This document shows positions 45,860 to 54,491 of a DNA stretch of 64,000 nucleotides, piece by piece (within the stretch, counting starts at the first letter, position 1; each line of letters begins with the position of its first letter). This DNA is from Streptococcus sp. S5 (lineage in GTDB: Bacteria > Bacillota > Bacilli > Lactobacillales > Streptococcaceae), in assembly GCF_034134805.1 (NCBI RefSeq), contig NZ_CP139419.1, forward strand, positions 1,550,001 through 1,614,000, given 5' to 3'. Both the position numbers and the translations under genes were made by a program. Below the pieces are notes generated by a model that ran no database searches, had not been told where the DNA came from, and saw only the letters and a list, made by a program, of their open reading frames with translations.

Positions 45860-46618
45860 CTACTCCACCTCACTTGCCATGATCGTCAGAGTATCTGAGA
45901 TTTCTTGGAACATCTGACGCTCTGTCTTTTCCCCGCGGAAGATCTGGTTGTAAAGAATCCCATCCTTGATAAAGAGCACGCGCTTGGCCCTCGCTGCTGC
46001 TGCGGTTGAGTGGGTCACCATGAGAATGGTTTGGCCCATGGTATTGATATCTTCAAAGACATCCAGCAAAGCAGCCGAAGACTTGGAATCCAGCGCCCCT
46101 GTTGGCTCATCCGCAAGGAGGATTTCAGGGGAGGTGATGATGGCCCGTGCTACGGCTACCCGTTGTTTTTGCCCACCAGAGATTTCGTAGGGATATTTTT
46201 CAAGCAGTTGGTGAATGCCCAACTCCCGACTGACGCTATCCACCTTGCTCATCATTTCCTTGACTGGTCTGCGAGAAAGGACTAGAGGGAGAAGGATATT
46301 GTCCTTGACAGACAAGGTATCAAGCAGATTGAAGTCTTGAAAGACAAAGCCAAGTTTTTCCCGGCGGAAGCTGGACGCGTCTTTGTTCTTGATGGTTGAG
46401 GTGTCCGTGCCATTGAGGTAGACCCGTCCTTCGGTTGGCTGGTCCAGCATGGCTAGGATATTGAGGAGGGTGGATTTCCCGGATCCTGATTCCCCCATGA
46501 TAGCGACGTATTCCCCTTTTTCAACAGTGAAGTGAATATCTTTTAGAGCTTCGACCTGCGTTCCTTGAAAGCGGGTTTTGTAGATTTTTTTGATATGTTG
46601 AACGTCTAGTAATGACAT
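45860..46618 (-). CDS. BceA-like ABC transporter ATP-binding protein (second system)
   Basis: 252 residues. Walker A GESGSGKST, signature ISGGQKQRVAVARAI and Walker B ILLADEPTGALD, as in the ATPase at 27370-28137, which it matches at nearly every residue. ATG after AAAAGGAG. A 42-codon gene ends 15 bases upstream. With the permease it forms a bacitracin/lantibiotic-type resistance exporter; in such systems the exporter also signals to the BceS kinase. Confidence 0.95.
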   Translation of the reverse strand: MSLLDVQHIKKIYKTRFQGTQVEALKDIHFTVEKGEYVAIMGESGSGKSTLLNILAMLDQPTEGRVYLNGTDTSTIKNKDASSFRREKLGFVFQDFNLLDTLSVKDNILLPLVLSRRPVKEMMSKVDSVSRELGIHQLLEKYPYEISGGQKQRVAVARAIITSPEILLADEPTGALDSKSSAALLDVFEDINTMGQTILMVTHSTAAAARAKRVLFIKDGILYNQIFRGEKTERQMFQEISDTLTIMASEVE

Positions 46619-46633
46619 ACTTTTCTCCTTTTA

Positions 46634-46762
46634 CTAGTAGATCAAGAAAAATTCTTGGGTTTGTTGCAGGACTTGGAGACCAAATTCCGTCTTTTCCAGA
46701 TCGGTTTGGTTATTTGGTTTCTCAGTCTTTTTGGGTTGTTTCATCCATTTCAAGAGTTTCAT
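46634..46762 (-). CDS. 42-residue leader protein of the second exporter operon
   Basis: A short open frame on the minus strand with a textbook ribosome site, AAGGAGG eight bases before the ATG at 46762. The product starts MKLLKWMKQPKK, is Lys- and Gln-rich in the middle and ends QEFFLIYY (42 residues). It sits 15 bases before the ATPase ATG in the leader of the exporter operon. No membrane helix is evident. No counterpart exists before the first exporter. Role unknown: attenuation peptide or small partner. Confidence 0.65.
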   Translation of the reverse strand: MKLLKWMKQPKKTEKPNNQTDLEKTEFGLQVLQQTQEFFLIY

Positions 46763-46850
46763 TTTCTTGACCTCCTTCATTTGATGAGACTATTGTATAA
46801 AAAATAAAAGGCGGCTACCATAACCTAACCTTTCATTTTGACCTTTATTT

Positions 46851-46866
46851 CTTACATTTTTGTAAG
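46851..46866. promoter_or_regulatory. BceR-type operator (second exporter)
   Basis: CTTACATTTTTGTAAG, identical to the site at 28247-28262, between the kinase gene and the exporter operon; it fits TNACA-N4-TGTAA, the BceR consensus. Confidence 0.85.
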
Positions 46867-46877
46867 ATGGGGAAATC

Positions 46878-47852
46878 TTAATCCATGACCAACTTCTTCT
46901 CTTCAAAGTGAATGGCAACAGTCGTGCCTTGGCCGACCTCTGAATGGAGGGTGATCCTGTGGCCCAATTGCTCTGCGATTTTCTTAGATAGATAGAGTCC
47001 CAGCCCTGAGGATTGCTGGGTCAGGTGGCCATTATAGCCGGAGAAGCCCCGCTCAAAGACGCGAAGGACATCGCTATTTTTGATCCCAATCCCGCTATCT
47101 TTTATATAGAGAGTCTGGTCTTTAAAATAGATTTCAATTCCACCGGTGCTGGTGTACTTGAGGCTATTGGACAAGAGCTGCTCGATGATGACCAGGAGCC
47201 ACTTGCGATCGGTGATGACCTCCTGCTCCAAATCATGCAGATCCACGGTCAAGTTCTTTTGGATAAAAAAGAGGGCATACTTGCGGACTACTTCTTTGAC
47301 CAAATCTTCTACCGACACGCGCCTCAAGACCAGATCATCATGAAAACTCTCTAGTCGCAGGTACTGCAAAACCAGATTGGCATAGGAGTCAATCTTAAAA
47401 AGCTCCTGCTCCATCTGCTGCTTGACAATGGGTGTCTCGACATCTTGCACCAAGAGCTGGCTGGCCGCAATGGGCGTCTTAATCTGGTGAACCCAGAGGG
47501 TATAGTAATCCATCAGGTCATTGAACTTGGCCTGGGCTGTCTTTCCTTCTTCCAGGCGCGCCTGCTGTTCTTCCCTGTATTTTTCATAAAGGAGGTGTTC
47601 CAGTGGTGAGGCAACCTCAACTTCCTCATATAGTGCGGCTTTGCGGTAGTCCCGAAAGGTCATGGCGAAATCCCAGATCAAGATACAAAGAGTAAAAAAG
47701 CCTAGCACCAGGGTCGCATAGAGGAAAACCGTCCCTGTCTCTGGAAAGAGATAGGCAAAGACCAAATCGACGATCAAAAAGATGACCAATAGATAGAGCA
47801 GGCGCCTGCGGGATACCACATACTGCCAGAAGATCGTTCCAAATTTATTCAT
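46878..47852 (-). CDS. BceS-like sensor histidine kinase
   Basis: 324 residues, intramembrane-sensing type: two helices (about 18-36 and 42-60) with almost no extracellular loop. H-box LWVHQIKTPIAASQ with histidine 122, N-box EQLLSNSLKYTS, G-boxes KDSGIGI and SSGLGLYLS. BceS-type kinases sense the flux through the partner exporter and not the peptide itself. It overlaps the response regulator gene by eight bases. Confidence 0.94.
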   Translation of the reverse strand: MNKFGTIFWQYVVSRRRLLYLLVIFLIVDLVFAYLFPETGTVFLYATLVLGFFTLCILIWDFAMTFRDYRKAALYEEVEVASPLEHLLYEKYREEQQARLEEGKTAQAKFNDLMDYYTLWVHQIKTPIAASQLLVQDVETPIVKQQMEQELFKIDSYANLVLQYLRLESFHDDLVLRRVSVEDLVKEVVRKYALFFIQKNLTVDLHDLEQEVITDRKWLLVIIEQLLSNSLKYTSTGGIEIYFKDQTLYIKDSGIGIKNSDVLRVFERGFSGYNGHLTQQSSGLGLYLSKKIAEQLGHRITLHSEVGQGTTVAIHFEEKKLVMD

Positions 47853-48522
47853 GGGTCAACCCGTAACCGATGCCTTTCTTGGTTTCGATGAAATTTGACA
47901 AGCCAGCTTCTTCTAGTTTCTTACGAAGGCGGGCCACATTGACAGACAAGGTATTGTCATCAATAAAGAAGTCGCTATTCCAGAGCTCCTTCATCATGTC
48001 ATCACGCGCCACGATACTGCCTGCATGCTCAAACAGGACACGCAGGATCTGAAATTCATTCTTGGTCAGCTTGATGACTTCCCCTTCATACACCAAGTCC
48101 GTAGACTTGAGATTGAGGATGGCTCCCCGGTGCTCCAGCAGATTTTGATCTGTCCCAAATTCGTAAGAGCGGCGCAAGAGTCCTTGAACCTTGGCAAGGA
48201 GGACATTTTGGTCAAAAGGCTTGGTAACAAAGTCGTCTCCACCCATATTGATGGCCATGACAATATCCATGGCTTGATCCCGTGAAGAAAGAAACATGAT
48301 CGGAACCTTTGAAACCTTGCGAATCTCCTGGCACCAGTGGTAACCATTGTAGAGAGGCAGGCCAATATCCATGAGGATCAAGTGGGGGTCACTTTCGACA
48401 AAGATCCCGAGGACATCCATAAAGTCCTCTACTGCGACCACTTCATAGCCCCATTGTTCCAATAATTGTTTGACTTGTTGGCGGATAATTTCATCGTCTT
48501 CCACTAAGAGAATTTTATGCAT
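47845..48522 (-). CDS. BceR-like response regulator (OmpR family)
   Basis: 225 residues. Receiver domain with phospho-acceptor D52 in LILMDIGLPLYNG and the conserved lysine in FVTKPFD; OmpR winged-helix C-terminus (IKLTKNEFQILRVLFEH; VNVARLRKKLEEAG). Its ATGAATAA overlap with the kinase means both are translated together. It is the obvious binder of the two TTACA-N4-TGTAA boxes in this window. A TATAAT box precedes the gene. Confidence 0.95.
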   Translation of the reverse strand: MHKILLVEDDEIIRQQVKQLLEQWGYEVVAVEDFMDVLGIFVESDPHLILMDIGLPLYNGYHWCQEIRKVSKVPIMFLSSRDQAMDIVMAINMGGDDFVTKPFDQNVLLAKVQGLLRRSYEFGTDQNLLEHRGAILNLKSTDLVYEGEVIKLTKNEFQILRVLFEHAGSIVARDDMMKELWNSDFFIDDNTLSVNVARLRKKLEEAGLSNFIETKKGIGYGLTHE

Positions 48523-48691
48523 GGCTTTCTTTCCTTCTTATTTTCTTCTTCCTATTATAACAGATTAAACAGCAGAGAAAAAGGCTGTTTCAGAGGGAAA
48601 GAAGAGCTGGCCTCTACTTTCTTGATAGGAGGCGCTTTTTCTACATCCATTTTTGTGCTATACTGAAAGAAATAAGACACGGGAGGCACAG

Positions 48692-49876
48692 ATGTCGACT
48701 ATTTTTGATTACCTAAAAGAAGTGACCTACGATTCCATTTATGACCGCCCCTTCAAAGAACTGGATGTTCTCGCATTGACAGAGCTAACCTATCTGCCCT
48801 TTGGACACATTGTGCCTCAAGGAGATACAACAGGAATTCCAGTGCGCCTGTCTGATGCGATGGAACTGATCAATCGGACTACCGATTTTATCGTGAGTAA
48901 CCAGCACCTCCAATTAGTCGATGACTTGGCTACTTCAAAGCGCTTTAAGAACATCAAACTCCTTAACTATGTCGATGAGTACGATCCCGATGTCCAAAAA
49001 CAGTTTGCAGCCATGACCTATCGGCTTAGTCTGGATGTGTATTTGGTCGTTTTCAGAGGGACGGATGACACCTTGATCGGCTGGAAGGAAGACTTCCACA
49101 TGACCTATATGGACCATGTCCCAGCCCAGAAGCGCGCTGCCAGCTACCTGCAAAACGTCATGAAGGAATTTCCGAAAGGACGTTTCATAGTAGCCGGTCA
49201 CTCCAAAGGGGGAAATCTTGCAACCTATGCCTGCTCGTATCTACCTGATTCCTTATTTGAACGGGTCGACACGATCTACAGCTACGATGCTCCTGGCCTC
49301 AACAAGGCCATTATCGAAACCGAAGGCTACCAGCGCACGTCCCCATACATTCGTCGCTTTGTCCCTCAGGGATCCATCGTTGGCATGATGTTGGAAGTGC
49401 CAGAACCGACGACCATTGTCAAAAGTCACGCCTTGGGTGGCTTTGCCCAGCACGATGCCTTTACTTGGGAAATCAAGGACTACAGCTTTGTGACTGTTTC
49501 TGAAACCAGTCCCGATAGCCAGCAGACCGACCTGACCTTGAAGCAATGGGTTCGCGAAACATCGGCAGAGGAGCGCAAGAAGTTTTTTGACACCTTTTTT
49601 GGCATTTTTCTGGATGCCGGCATCACTTCCATCAATGATCTAACCGATCTCAAACAGCTAGCTAAGGCCAAAGAAATCCTCCAAAATGCCCAGGATCTGG
49701 ATCCAACCGAACGGGAAATGCTGGAACGCTTAGCCAAGCAGCTCATCGACACTCGCTTTCAAGCTTGGAAAAAATGGCAAACGGTCCCCCGCATCCTGGT
49801 TCAAATGGCCGCATTTTTCAAGCGAAAAAAAGCAGTCGAGTCTACCTCTCCACTGCTCCTGGAGCACAAGGAGTGA
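48692..49876 (+). CDS. DUF2974 (Mbeg1-like) alpha/beta hydrolase
   Basis: 394 residues from the ATG at 48692 (MSTIFDYLKEV), preceded by GGGAGG; a start at 48653 is not supported. Nucleophile elbow GHSKGGNLA near residue 173, oxyanion-type stretch VVFRGTDDTLIGWKEDFHM around residue 121-140, and PGLNKAI and SHALGGFAQHDAF near 235 and 272. Lipase-class-3-like DUF2974 proteins are cytoplasmic in streptococci; substrate unknown. An extended -10 (TGCTATACT) precedes the start. Confidence 0.88.
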   Translation: MSTIFDYLKEVTYDSIYDRPFKELDVLALTELTYLPFGHIVPQGDTTGIPVRLSDAMELINRTTDFIVSNQHLQLVDDLATSKRFKNIKLLNYVDEYDPDVQKQFAAMTYRLSLDVYLVVFRGTDDTLIGWKEDFHMTYMDHVPAQKRAASYLQNVMKEFPKGRFIVAGHSKGGNLATYACSYLPDSLFERVDTIYSYDAPGLNKAIIETEGYQRTSPYIRRFVPQGSIVGMMLEVPEPTTIVKSHALGGFAQHDAFTWEIKDYSFVTVSETSPDSQQTDLTLKQWVRETSAEERKKFFDTFFGIFLDAGITSINDLTDLKQLAKAKEILQNAQDLDPTEREMLERLAKQLIDTRFQAWKKWQTVPRILVQMAAFFKRKKAVESTSPLLLEHKE

Positions 49877-49917
49877 GGCTCAACAACTGACCTCTAATAT
49901 TCACTAGAACGCAAAAA

Positions 49918-50094
49918 GAGGCTGGGACAAAAGTCCTAGCCTCTCAATTATTTTTGGATTGTCGAGCAAGACGCAGTGGTTGAGTGGGCTCTACTACGCT
50001 GATTTCATCAGCTTTTACAGCCCTAGTCAACTGTGCGGAGGTGGGACGACGAAATCGAATTCTAACGAATTACCGATTTCTGTCCTACTCTCTT
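49918..50094 (+). repeat. Family A intergenic repeat, short form (copy A8)
   Basis: Short form, near-identical to A2 and A4. The right end lies 9 bp from the stop of the pht gene. Confidence 0.9.
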
Positions 50095-50103
50095 TTCTAT
50101 TTT

Positions 50104-53100
50104 CTATTGGTTCTGAGGAGATGGAGCATCTGGTGTGCTTGCTTCTGTTACAGCTGAGCTTGCAGGCTCTGTTTCTGTCTCAGTGGTGGCAGGCCTGCTT
50201 CTTTCTGAAGCTGCTGCTTCTTTTTCCACCGGAGTTTCTGTAGCGACAGGCGTTTCAGCTGTAGAAGCTGGTTTCCCCGCTTCGTTTGCAGATGGCGCAG
50301 CTGCCAATTCTGCCTGGAAGGCTTGGATGGCCTGTAGTAAGGCTGCTTTATCACTCTTTGGATTAGACAATTGGTCAAAGAGAGCTTCTAAGCGATCAAA
50401 TACAGCATCACTAGCTCCCTTTTCCACCAATTGTTGGTGTAGGGCCATCAATTGGTTATAGAGCTGTTGATAAAGAGCGACATCCCCAATTTGAGGCTCT
50501 TCCGTTTGCTTTTGTTTTTGCTTTTCAATGGTATCACTGATTTCGCGTAGAAGTGCTTCCCCACTTGTAATAGCCTTGTCTGGATCAGATTCTTTTCCAA
50601 GTTGAGCCAAGCCTGCTTCAAAAGCAGTTCGTTTGCCTTGGTCTTCGACTTGTGGCAAGAGCGACTGGATTTGCTCTAAGAGAGCTGTCAAAATCTTGTT
50701 CTGTTGACGGGCTTCTGTTGCCTTATCCAACTCTCCATACAAGCCTTTGAGGAAATCATAAACTGCTACGTTGTAGGATGGGGTTTGACTTCCTTTTTGA
50801 TCCAAAACTGTTTTTTCAATAGGATAGGTTTGGCCTTTTTCTTGGGAGAAGAGCTGGTCAATAGCTTGCTTAGTTTGGTAGAGTTCCATAAAGTGAGACT
50901 TGGAATCCCAAGCTTCTTCAAAGGCTTGAGCTCGGTAGAGCTTCAAGGCTAGATCTGCTGCCTTGGTGCGGAGTTCTGGTGTCAAGCGCGCATCGCTCAA
51001 GCTTTGGTAGAAATACTTGAGGTAATCGACCGATGTCACACCCGTCCGATCTTGCATCTCCTGAACAGCTTCTAATAGCTTCCCTTCCTGCTCTAAACGC
51101 TTGCTGTCCTTGGCAGTATAGGCTTCCTGCAGTTGAGAGACCAACTCTTCCTTCTTCAATTGGAAGGCTTCTGTGTCTAGCAAGCGCACTTGTTCCAACA
51201 ATTCTTGGTAACGACGATCCAAGGCTGTCTCTTCTTTTGGTTTGACCGCTTGGGTCGCATGAATGTACTGCTCATCAACCTGTTTGAGACTGGCTAGGTA
51301 GCCTTCCGTCGAATTGCTTGGGAAACTCTTGACATTTTCCAAGAAGTGGCCCAAGATCAGCTCAATCCGTCTTTGCTGCAATGGATCAGAAGCATATAGA
51401 CTGCGACTTTCTGCTAAGAGCTGGTTGACCTTGTCCTCTACTGCTTTTTTGTCCAAGTCTCCTTTTTTATAAGGCGATTGAATGGTTGGAAGACGGTGGG
51501 CTAAGTAGTCTGCTAGACCTGCTGAGCGCACCTTGATGTAGTGGTTATGATCGCCATGCGGGATGACAAACTGACCATTTTCAATCTGAAGGCTATAAGG
51601 AGAAATCCCTGAACGAAGCGCTGTTGCATAGAGTTCATTGATAAAGTCTAGTTCAGGATTGCCAGTTTCAAGTGGGATCCGGACATGTTCCTTACGAACA
51701 GCATAAGGGTGGATGTGGGTCGGATCGTATTCTTGGTCTGGATTGTTAAAGACAAAGAAACCATTGGAAATCTTAATGGCCTCGCGAGGGACACCGTAGG
51801 TCTTGCTGATGTATTGGATCTTTTCCTCATCTGAGGCATCACGAGAATAGGTGGCAACATCATCTGTCAGTGGCTGACCCTTGTCTTCTTCTTTCTTACC
51901 AGCTAGAGTTGCCTCCGCTGCTGCAATCTCTTGAGGAGAGAGGTCCTTTTTATAGAAATAATGGGCATGGTTGCCATGAGCGACCATATAGCCTTCCTCG
52001 TCCTTGCTGATGACCTTGTCTGCGTGGAAGCCATGGTCGTGCTCCTCTTCGTGCTCGTGACTGTCTCCATGCTCGTGGTCATGATCAGGATCAGGATCAA
52101 CTGGTTTTGTGCTTGGATTTGAAGGCAAGCTTGGATTTCCTTCGGTTGGACTACCAGTTCCTTGAGCACGAAGCAATTGGAATTGCCGCGCCAACTCACG
52201 TTCTAAAGGAGATAGGGAGCTGTATGGGATAAAGTGGAAATGATCCCCATGAGGGTAGACAATCCCTTGATCGGTCCACTTGGTAATCTTGCTTGGATCA
52301 AAGACAGAACCATCAGACTCCACATGACGAGAAGTTAGAGGGGCTTTCTGCAATTCTTCGATCAGACTGCTGAGAATTGGACTCGGTTTGGATGTGGACG
52401 GTGTAGAAGTCGTTGGTGTCACATGGGAATTGGTTGGACTTGGTGACACCTGGTTGCTAGCTTGTTTCCCTAGACTTGGAGATACCTGATCTGGAGTCCC
52501 TTGATTTTTGCTTGCTTCTGCACTTGGACTAGCTAGGTGTGAGTTCCCTGCTTGATGGCCGGCTTGACCACCTAAGACGGAGAGGGCTGCTGCTAACTCG
52601 CCAGCAGATAGGGCACTCTTTGGAATATAATGGAAATGGCCACCATGGGGCACAATAAAGCCGTCCCCTGTATCTGAAATGACATCTCCAGGGCTAAAGA
52701 CATAACCATCGTCCGTACGGTAGCCACCAGCTGTATGGTTCTTAGCCGTCAGCATCTCAAGAGTCTTGCCTTCTTTCAGCGCTTGACTCGGTTGACGGAA
52801 GTCACGGGTCTTGCCTGACTTGTGCGAGGAGCTCGCTTGCACCGATCCCGTTTCCCCTTCTTCTTTTGCGCCTCCCTTTTGTTGTTGGGCGATCTCTTCG
52901 ATCGAGCGCACATTAACCGTATGCTGGGCATCCTTTAAGTAGAGATAGTATTTCCCAGCGCGTTTGATAATATAGCCATCCTTGACCTTGCTCACGATAT
53001 CCGCTTCTTGCAGCTGGTAAGTTGGATCCCGCAAAATCAACTCTTCACTAAAGATGGCATCAAATGGAACCTTGCCGCTGTAGTAATGAAAATGATCCCC

Positions 53101-53352
53101 ATGAGAAGTGACAAAGCCTTCATCTGTAATCTTGATGACAATCTGCTCTGCCTGGGTCTTTTCCTTGGCATTGACCGCTTCGATGCTGTCTTCCTTTTTG
53201 CTGGTGGCAGACGATGACGATTTCTTGTCCGCTTGCAAATACTGAATCTGATTCTTTTTCTCTTCCTTGACTTGTGGTTGCTGACTGAGCGCATAGGCAC
53301 AGAGTCCTAGCCCCAAGGTCGCTACCAATCCAATCGTTCCCTTTTTCTTCAT
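50104..53352 (-). CDS. Histidine triad surface protein (Pht family)
   Basis: 1082 residues, long for the family because of a Pro/Ser/Thr-rich stretch near residues 262-330 and an Ala/Pro/Thr/Glu-rich tail. The signal peptide ends near LGLCAYA. Five HxxHxH zinc sites start at about residues 84, 236, 368, 459 and 599 (for example HGDHFHYY, HGGHFHYIP, HGNHAHYF), plus HIHPY at 546 and a His/Asp/Glu-rich run at 424-440. Pht proteins bind zinc at the surface and pass it to AdcAII; they also bind host factor H. The stop of adcAII lies seven bases upstream of its start, so both are one operon. Confidence 0.93.
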   Translation of the reverse strand: MKKKGTIGLVATLGLGLCAYALSQQPQVKEEKKNQIQYLQADKKSSSSATSKKEDSIEAVNAKEKTQAEQIVIKITDEGFVTSHGDHFHYYSGKVPFDAIFSEELILRDPTYQLQEADIVSKVKDGYIIKRAGKYYLYLKDAQHTVNVRSIEEIAQQQKGGAKEEGETGSVQASSSHKSGKTRDFRQPSQALKEGKTLEMLTAKNHTAGGYRTDDGYVFSPGDVISDTGDGFIVPHGGHFHYIPKSALSAGELAAALSVLGGQAGHQAGNSHLASPSAEASKNQGTPDQVSPSLGKQASNQVSPSPTNSHVTPTTSTPSTSKPSPILSSLIEELQKAPLTSRHVESDGSVFDPSKITKWTDQGIVYPHGDHFHFIPYSSLSPLERELARQFQLLRAQGTGSPTEGNPSLPSNPSTKPVDPDPDHDHEHGDSHEHEEEHDHGFHADKVISKDEEGYMVAHGNHAHYFYKKDLSPQEIAAAEATLAGKKEEDKGQPLTDDVATYSRDASDEEKIQYISKTYGVPREAIKISNGFFVFNNPDQEYDPTHIHPYAVRKEHVRIPLETGNPELDFINELYATALRSGISPYSLQIENGQFVIPHGDHNHYIKVRSAGLADYLAHRLPTIQSPYKKGDLDKKAVEDKVNQLLAESRSLYASDPLQQRRIELILGHFLENVKSFPSNSTEGYLASLKQVDEQYIHATQAVKPKEETALDRRYQELLEQVRLLDTEAFQLKKEELVSQLQEAYTAKDSKRLEQEGKLLEAVQEMQDRTGVTSVDYLKYFYQSLSDARLTPELRTKAADLALKLYRAQAFEEAWDSKSHFMELYQTKQAIDQLFSQEKGQTYPIEKTVLDQKGSQTPSYNVAVYDFLKGLYGELDKATEARQQNKILTALLEQIQSLLPQVEDQGKRTAFEAGLAQLGKESDPDKAITSGEALLREISDTIEKQKQKQTEEPQIGDVALYQQLYNQLMALHQQLVEKGASDAVFDRLEALFDQLSNPKSDKAALLQAIQAFQAELAAAPSANEAGKPASTAETPVATETPVEKEAAASERSRPATTETETEPASSAVTEASTPDAPSPQNQ

Positions 53353-53359
53353 TCTTTAT

Positions 53360-54295
53360 TTACTCCTCTAATTCCTTGGCTAAAGTCGCCATATTTTCTT
53401 CTAAATTTTCTAATAGATCCTTATCATTTTTCGGATCAGCTTCCAGTGGATCCAAGACCTTGACACGCGCCCCTGTTGCCTTGGCAATACTATCTGCCAC
53501 TTTTGACGACGTGTGCTTTTCCACAAAGATCGTTTTTACCTTGTAGTCTTTGACAAACTGCTGGATCTCCGCCAATTGCCGAGCGGTCGGTTCTTGCTCT
53601 GGGGAAATCCCTGCAATCCCTAACTGCTTAAGACCAAAGCGTTTAGCCAGGTAAGAAAAGGCCGTATGCTGGGTCACAAAAGTCTTTTGCTTGGCCTTGT
53701 CAAAGAGAGGCTGGCAGCGGGCTACCAGTTCCTCACAGCGCTTTTCAAGCTTTTGAGCATTGGCCTGATAGAGTTCCTTGTTCTTTGGATCGATCTCTCC
53801 CAAACGTTGGGCGATGATCTTTCCTTCCTCTGCGATTTTTACAGGATCCAACCAAGTATGCGGATCATACAAGTGCTTTGCTTCTTTTCCCTGACCAGCT
53901 TCGACATCCTCTAATCCAGCCACCTTATCAAGGGTCATTCCTTGGCTGCCTTCGATCACTCGCAACTTGGAACCTTGTAGGTTAGGATCTAAGCGGCCGG
54001 CCCAAGATTCCAGGGTCTGAGAATGATAGACAAATACATCCGCATCATAGATCTGGGCCACTTCCTTGGTTGAGGGTTCATAATCATGGATCCCTGCACC
54101 TGACTGAACCATCCAGATGTCATTTTGATCGCCAGAGATTTCCTTGACCAGGGCATAGATAGGATAAAAACTCGTGACAATTTTAAGACCTTTTTTAGAA
54201 GGGGGCTTGCCCGCATTTCCTTGACTTCCACAAGCTGTCAGCAGAAAGAAACCGAGAAACAAGAGTCCCAGAACCTTCATTCTTCTCCTATTCAT
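53360..54295 (-). CDS. adcAII: Zinc ABC transporter substrate-binding lipoprotein AdcAII
   Basis: 311 residues (or 306 from the second ATG at 54280, which follows TAGGAG). Lipobox LLTAC. Metal-site histidines lie in GAGIHDYEP, LYDPHTWLDP and TQHTAFSYLAKRFG, and the fourth ligand near VLDPLEAD, the cluster A-I pattern of Lmb/AdcAII. It lacks the His-rich loop found in AdcA. Works with the AdcBC transporter encoded elsewhere and with Pht. The AdcR-type palindrome upstream implies zinc repression. Confidence 0.93.
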   Translation of the reverse strand: MNRRRMKVLGLLFLGFFLLTACGSQGNAGKPPSKKGLKIVTSFYPIYALVKEISGDQNDIWMVQSGAGIHDYEPSTKEVAQIYDADVFVYHSQTLESWAGRLDPNLQGSKLRVIEGSQGMTLDKVAGLEDVEAGQGKEAKHLYDPHTWLDPVKIAEEGKIIAQRLGEIDPKNKELYQANAQKLEKRCEELVARCQPLFDKAKQKTFVTQHTAFSYLAKRFGLKQLGIAGISPEQEPTARQLAEIQQFVKDYKVKTIFVEKHTSSKVADSIAKATGARVKVLDPLEADPKNDKDLLENLEENMATLAKELEE

Positions 54296-54318
54296 CCTTC
54301 ACCTCTTTTTCATTTTTA

Positions 54319-54354
54319 TTAACTAGTTTATTAATCGGTTAATTAACTAGTTAA
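54319..54354. promoter_or_regulatory. AdcR-type zinc operator
   Basis: TTAACTAGTTTA (54319-54330) and the perfect palindrome TTAACTAGTTAA (54343-54354), matching the AdcR consensus TTAACNNGTTAA, 25-60 bases before the adcAII start. Confidence 0.9.
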
Positions 54355-54456
54355 TAATACTGCTAATCATTTGCTTTGTCAAGTCTTTTTTACATTTTTT
54401 TCCATTTAATGTTAGGAACTAGCATTCTGCAAATAGATAGCTGCCTTTTAGACAGT

Positions 54457-54491
54457 AAAAAAGTTTGAGACAAAGATGTCTCAAACTTTTT
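54457..54491. terminator. Terminator of the DUF6287 gene
   Basis: AAAAAGTTTGAGAC / GTCTCAAACTTTTT stem at the stop codon, running in both directions. Confidence 0.9.
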
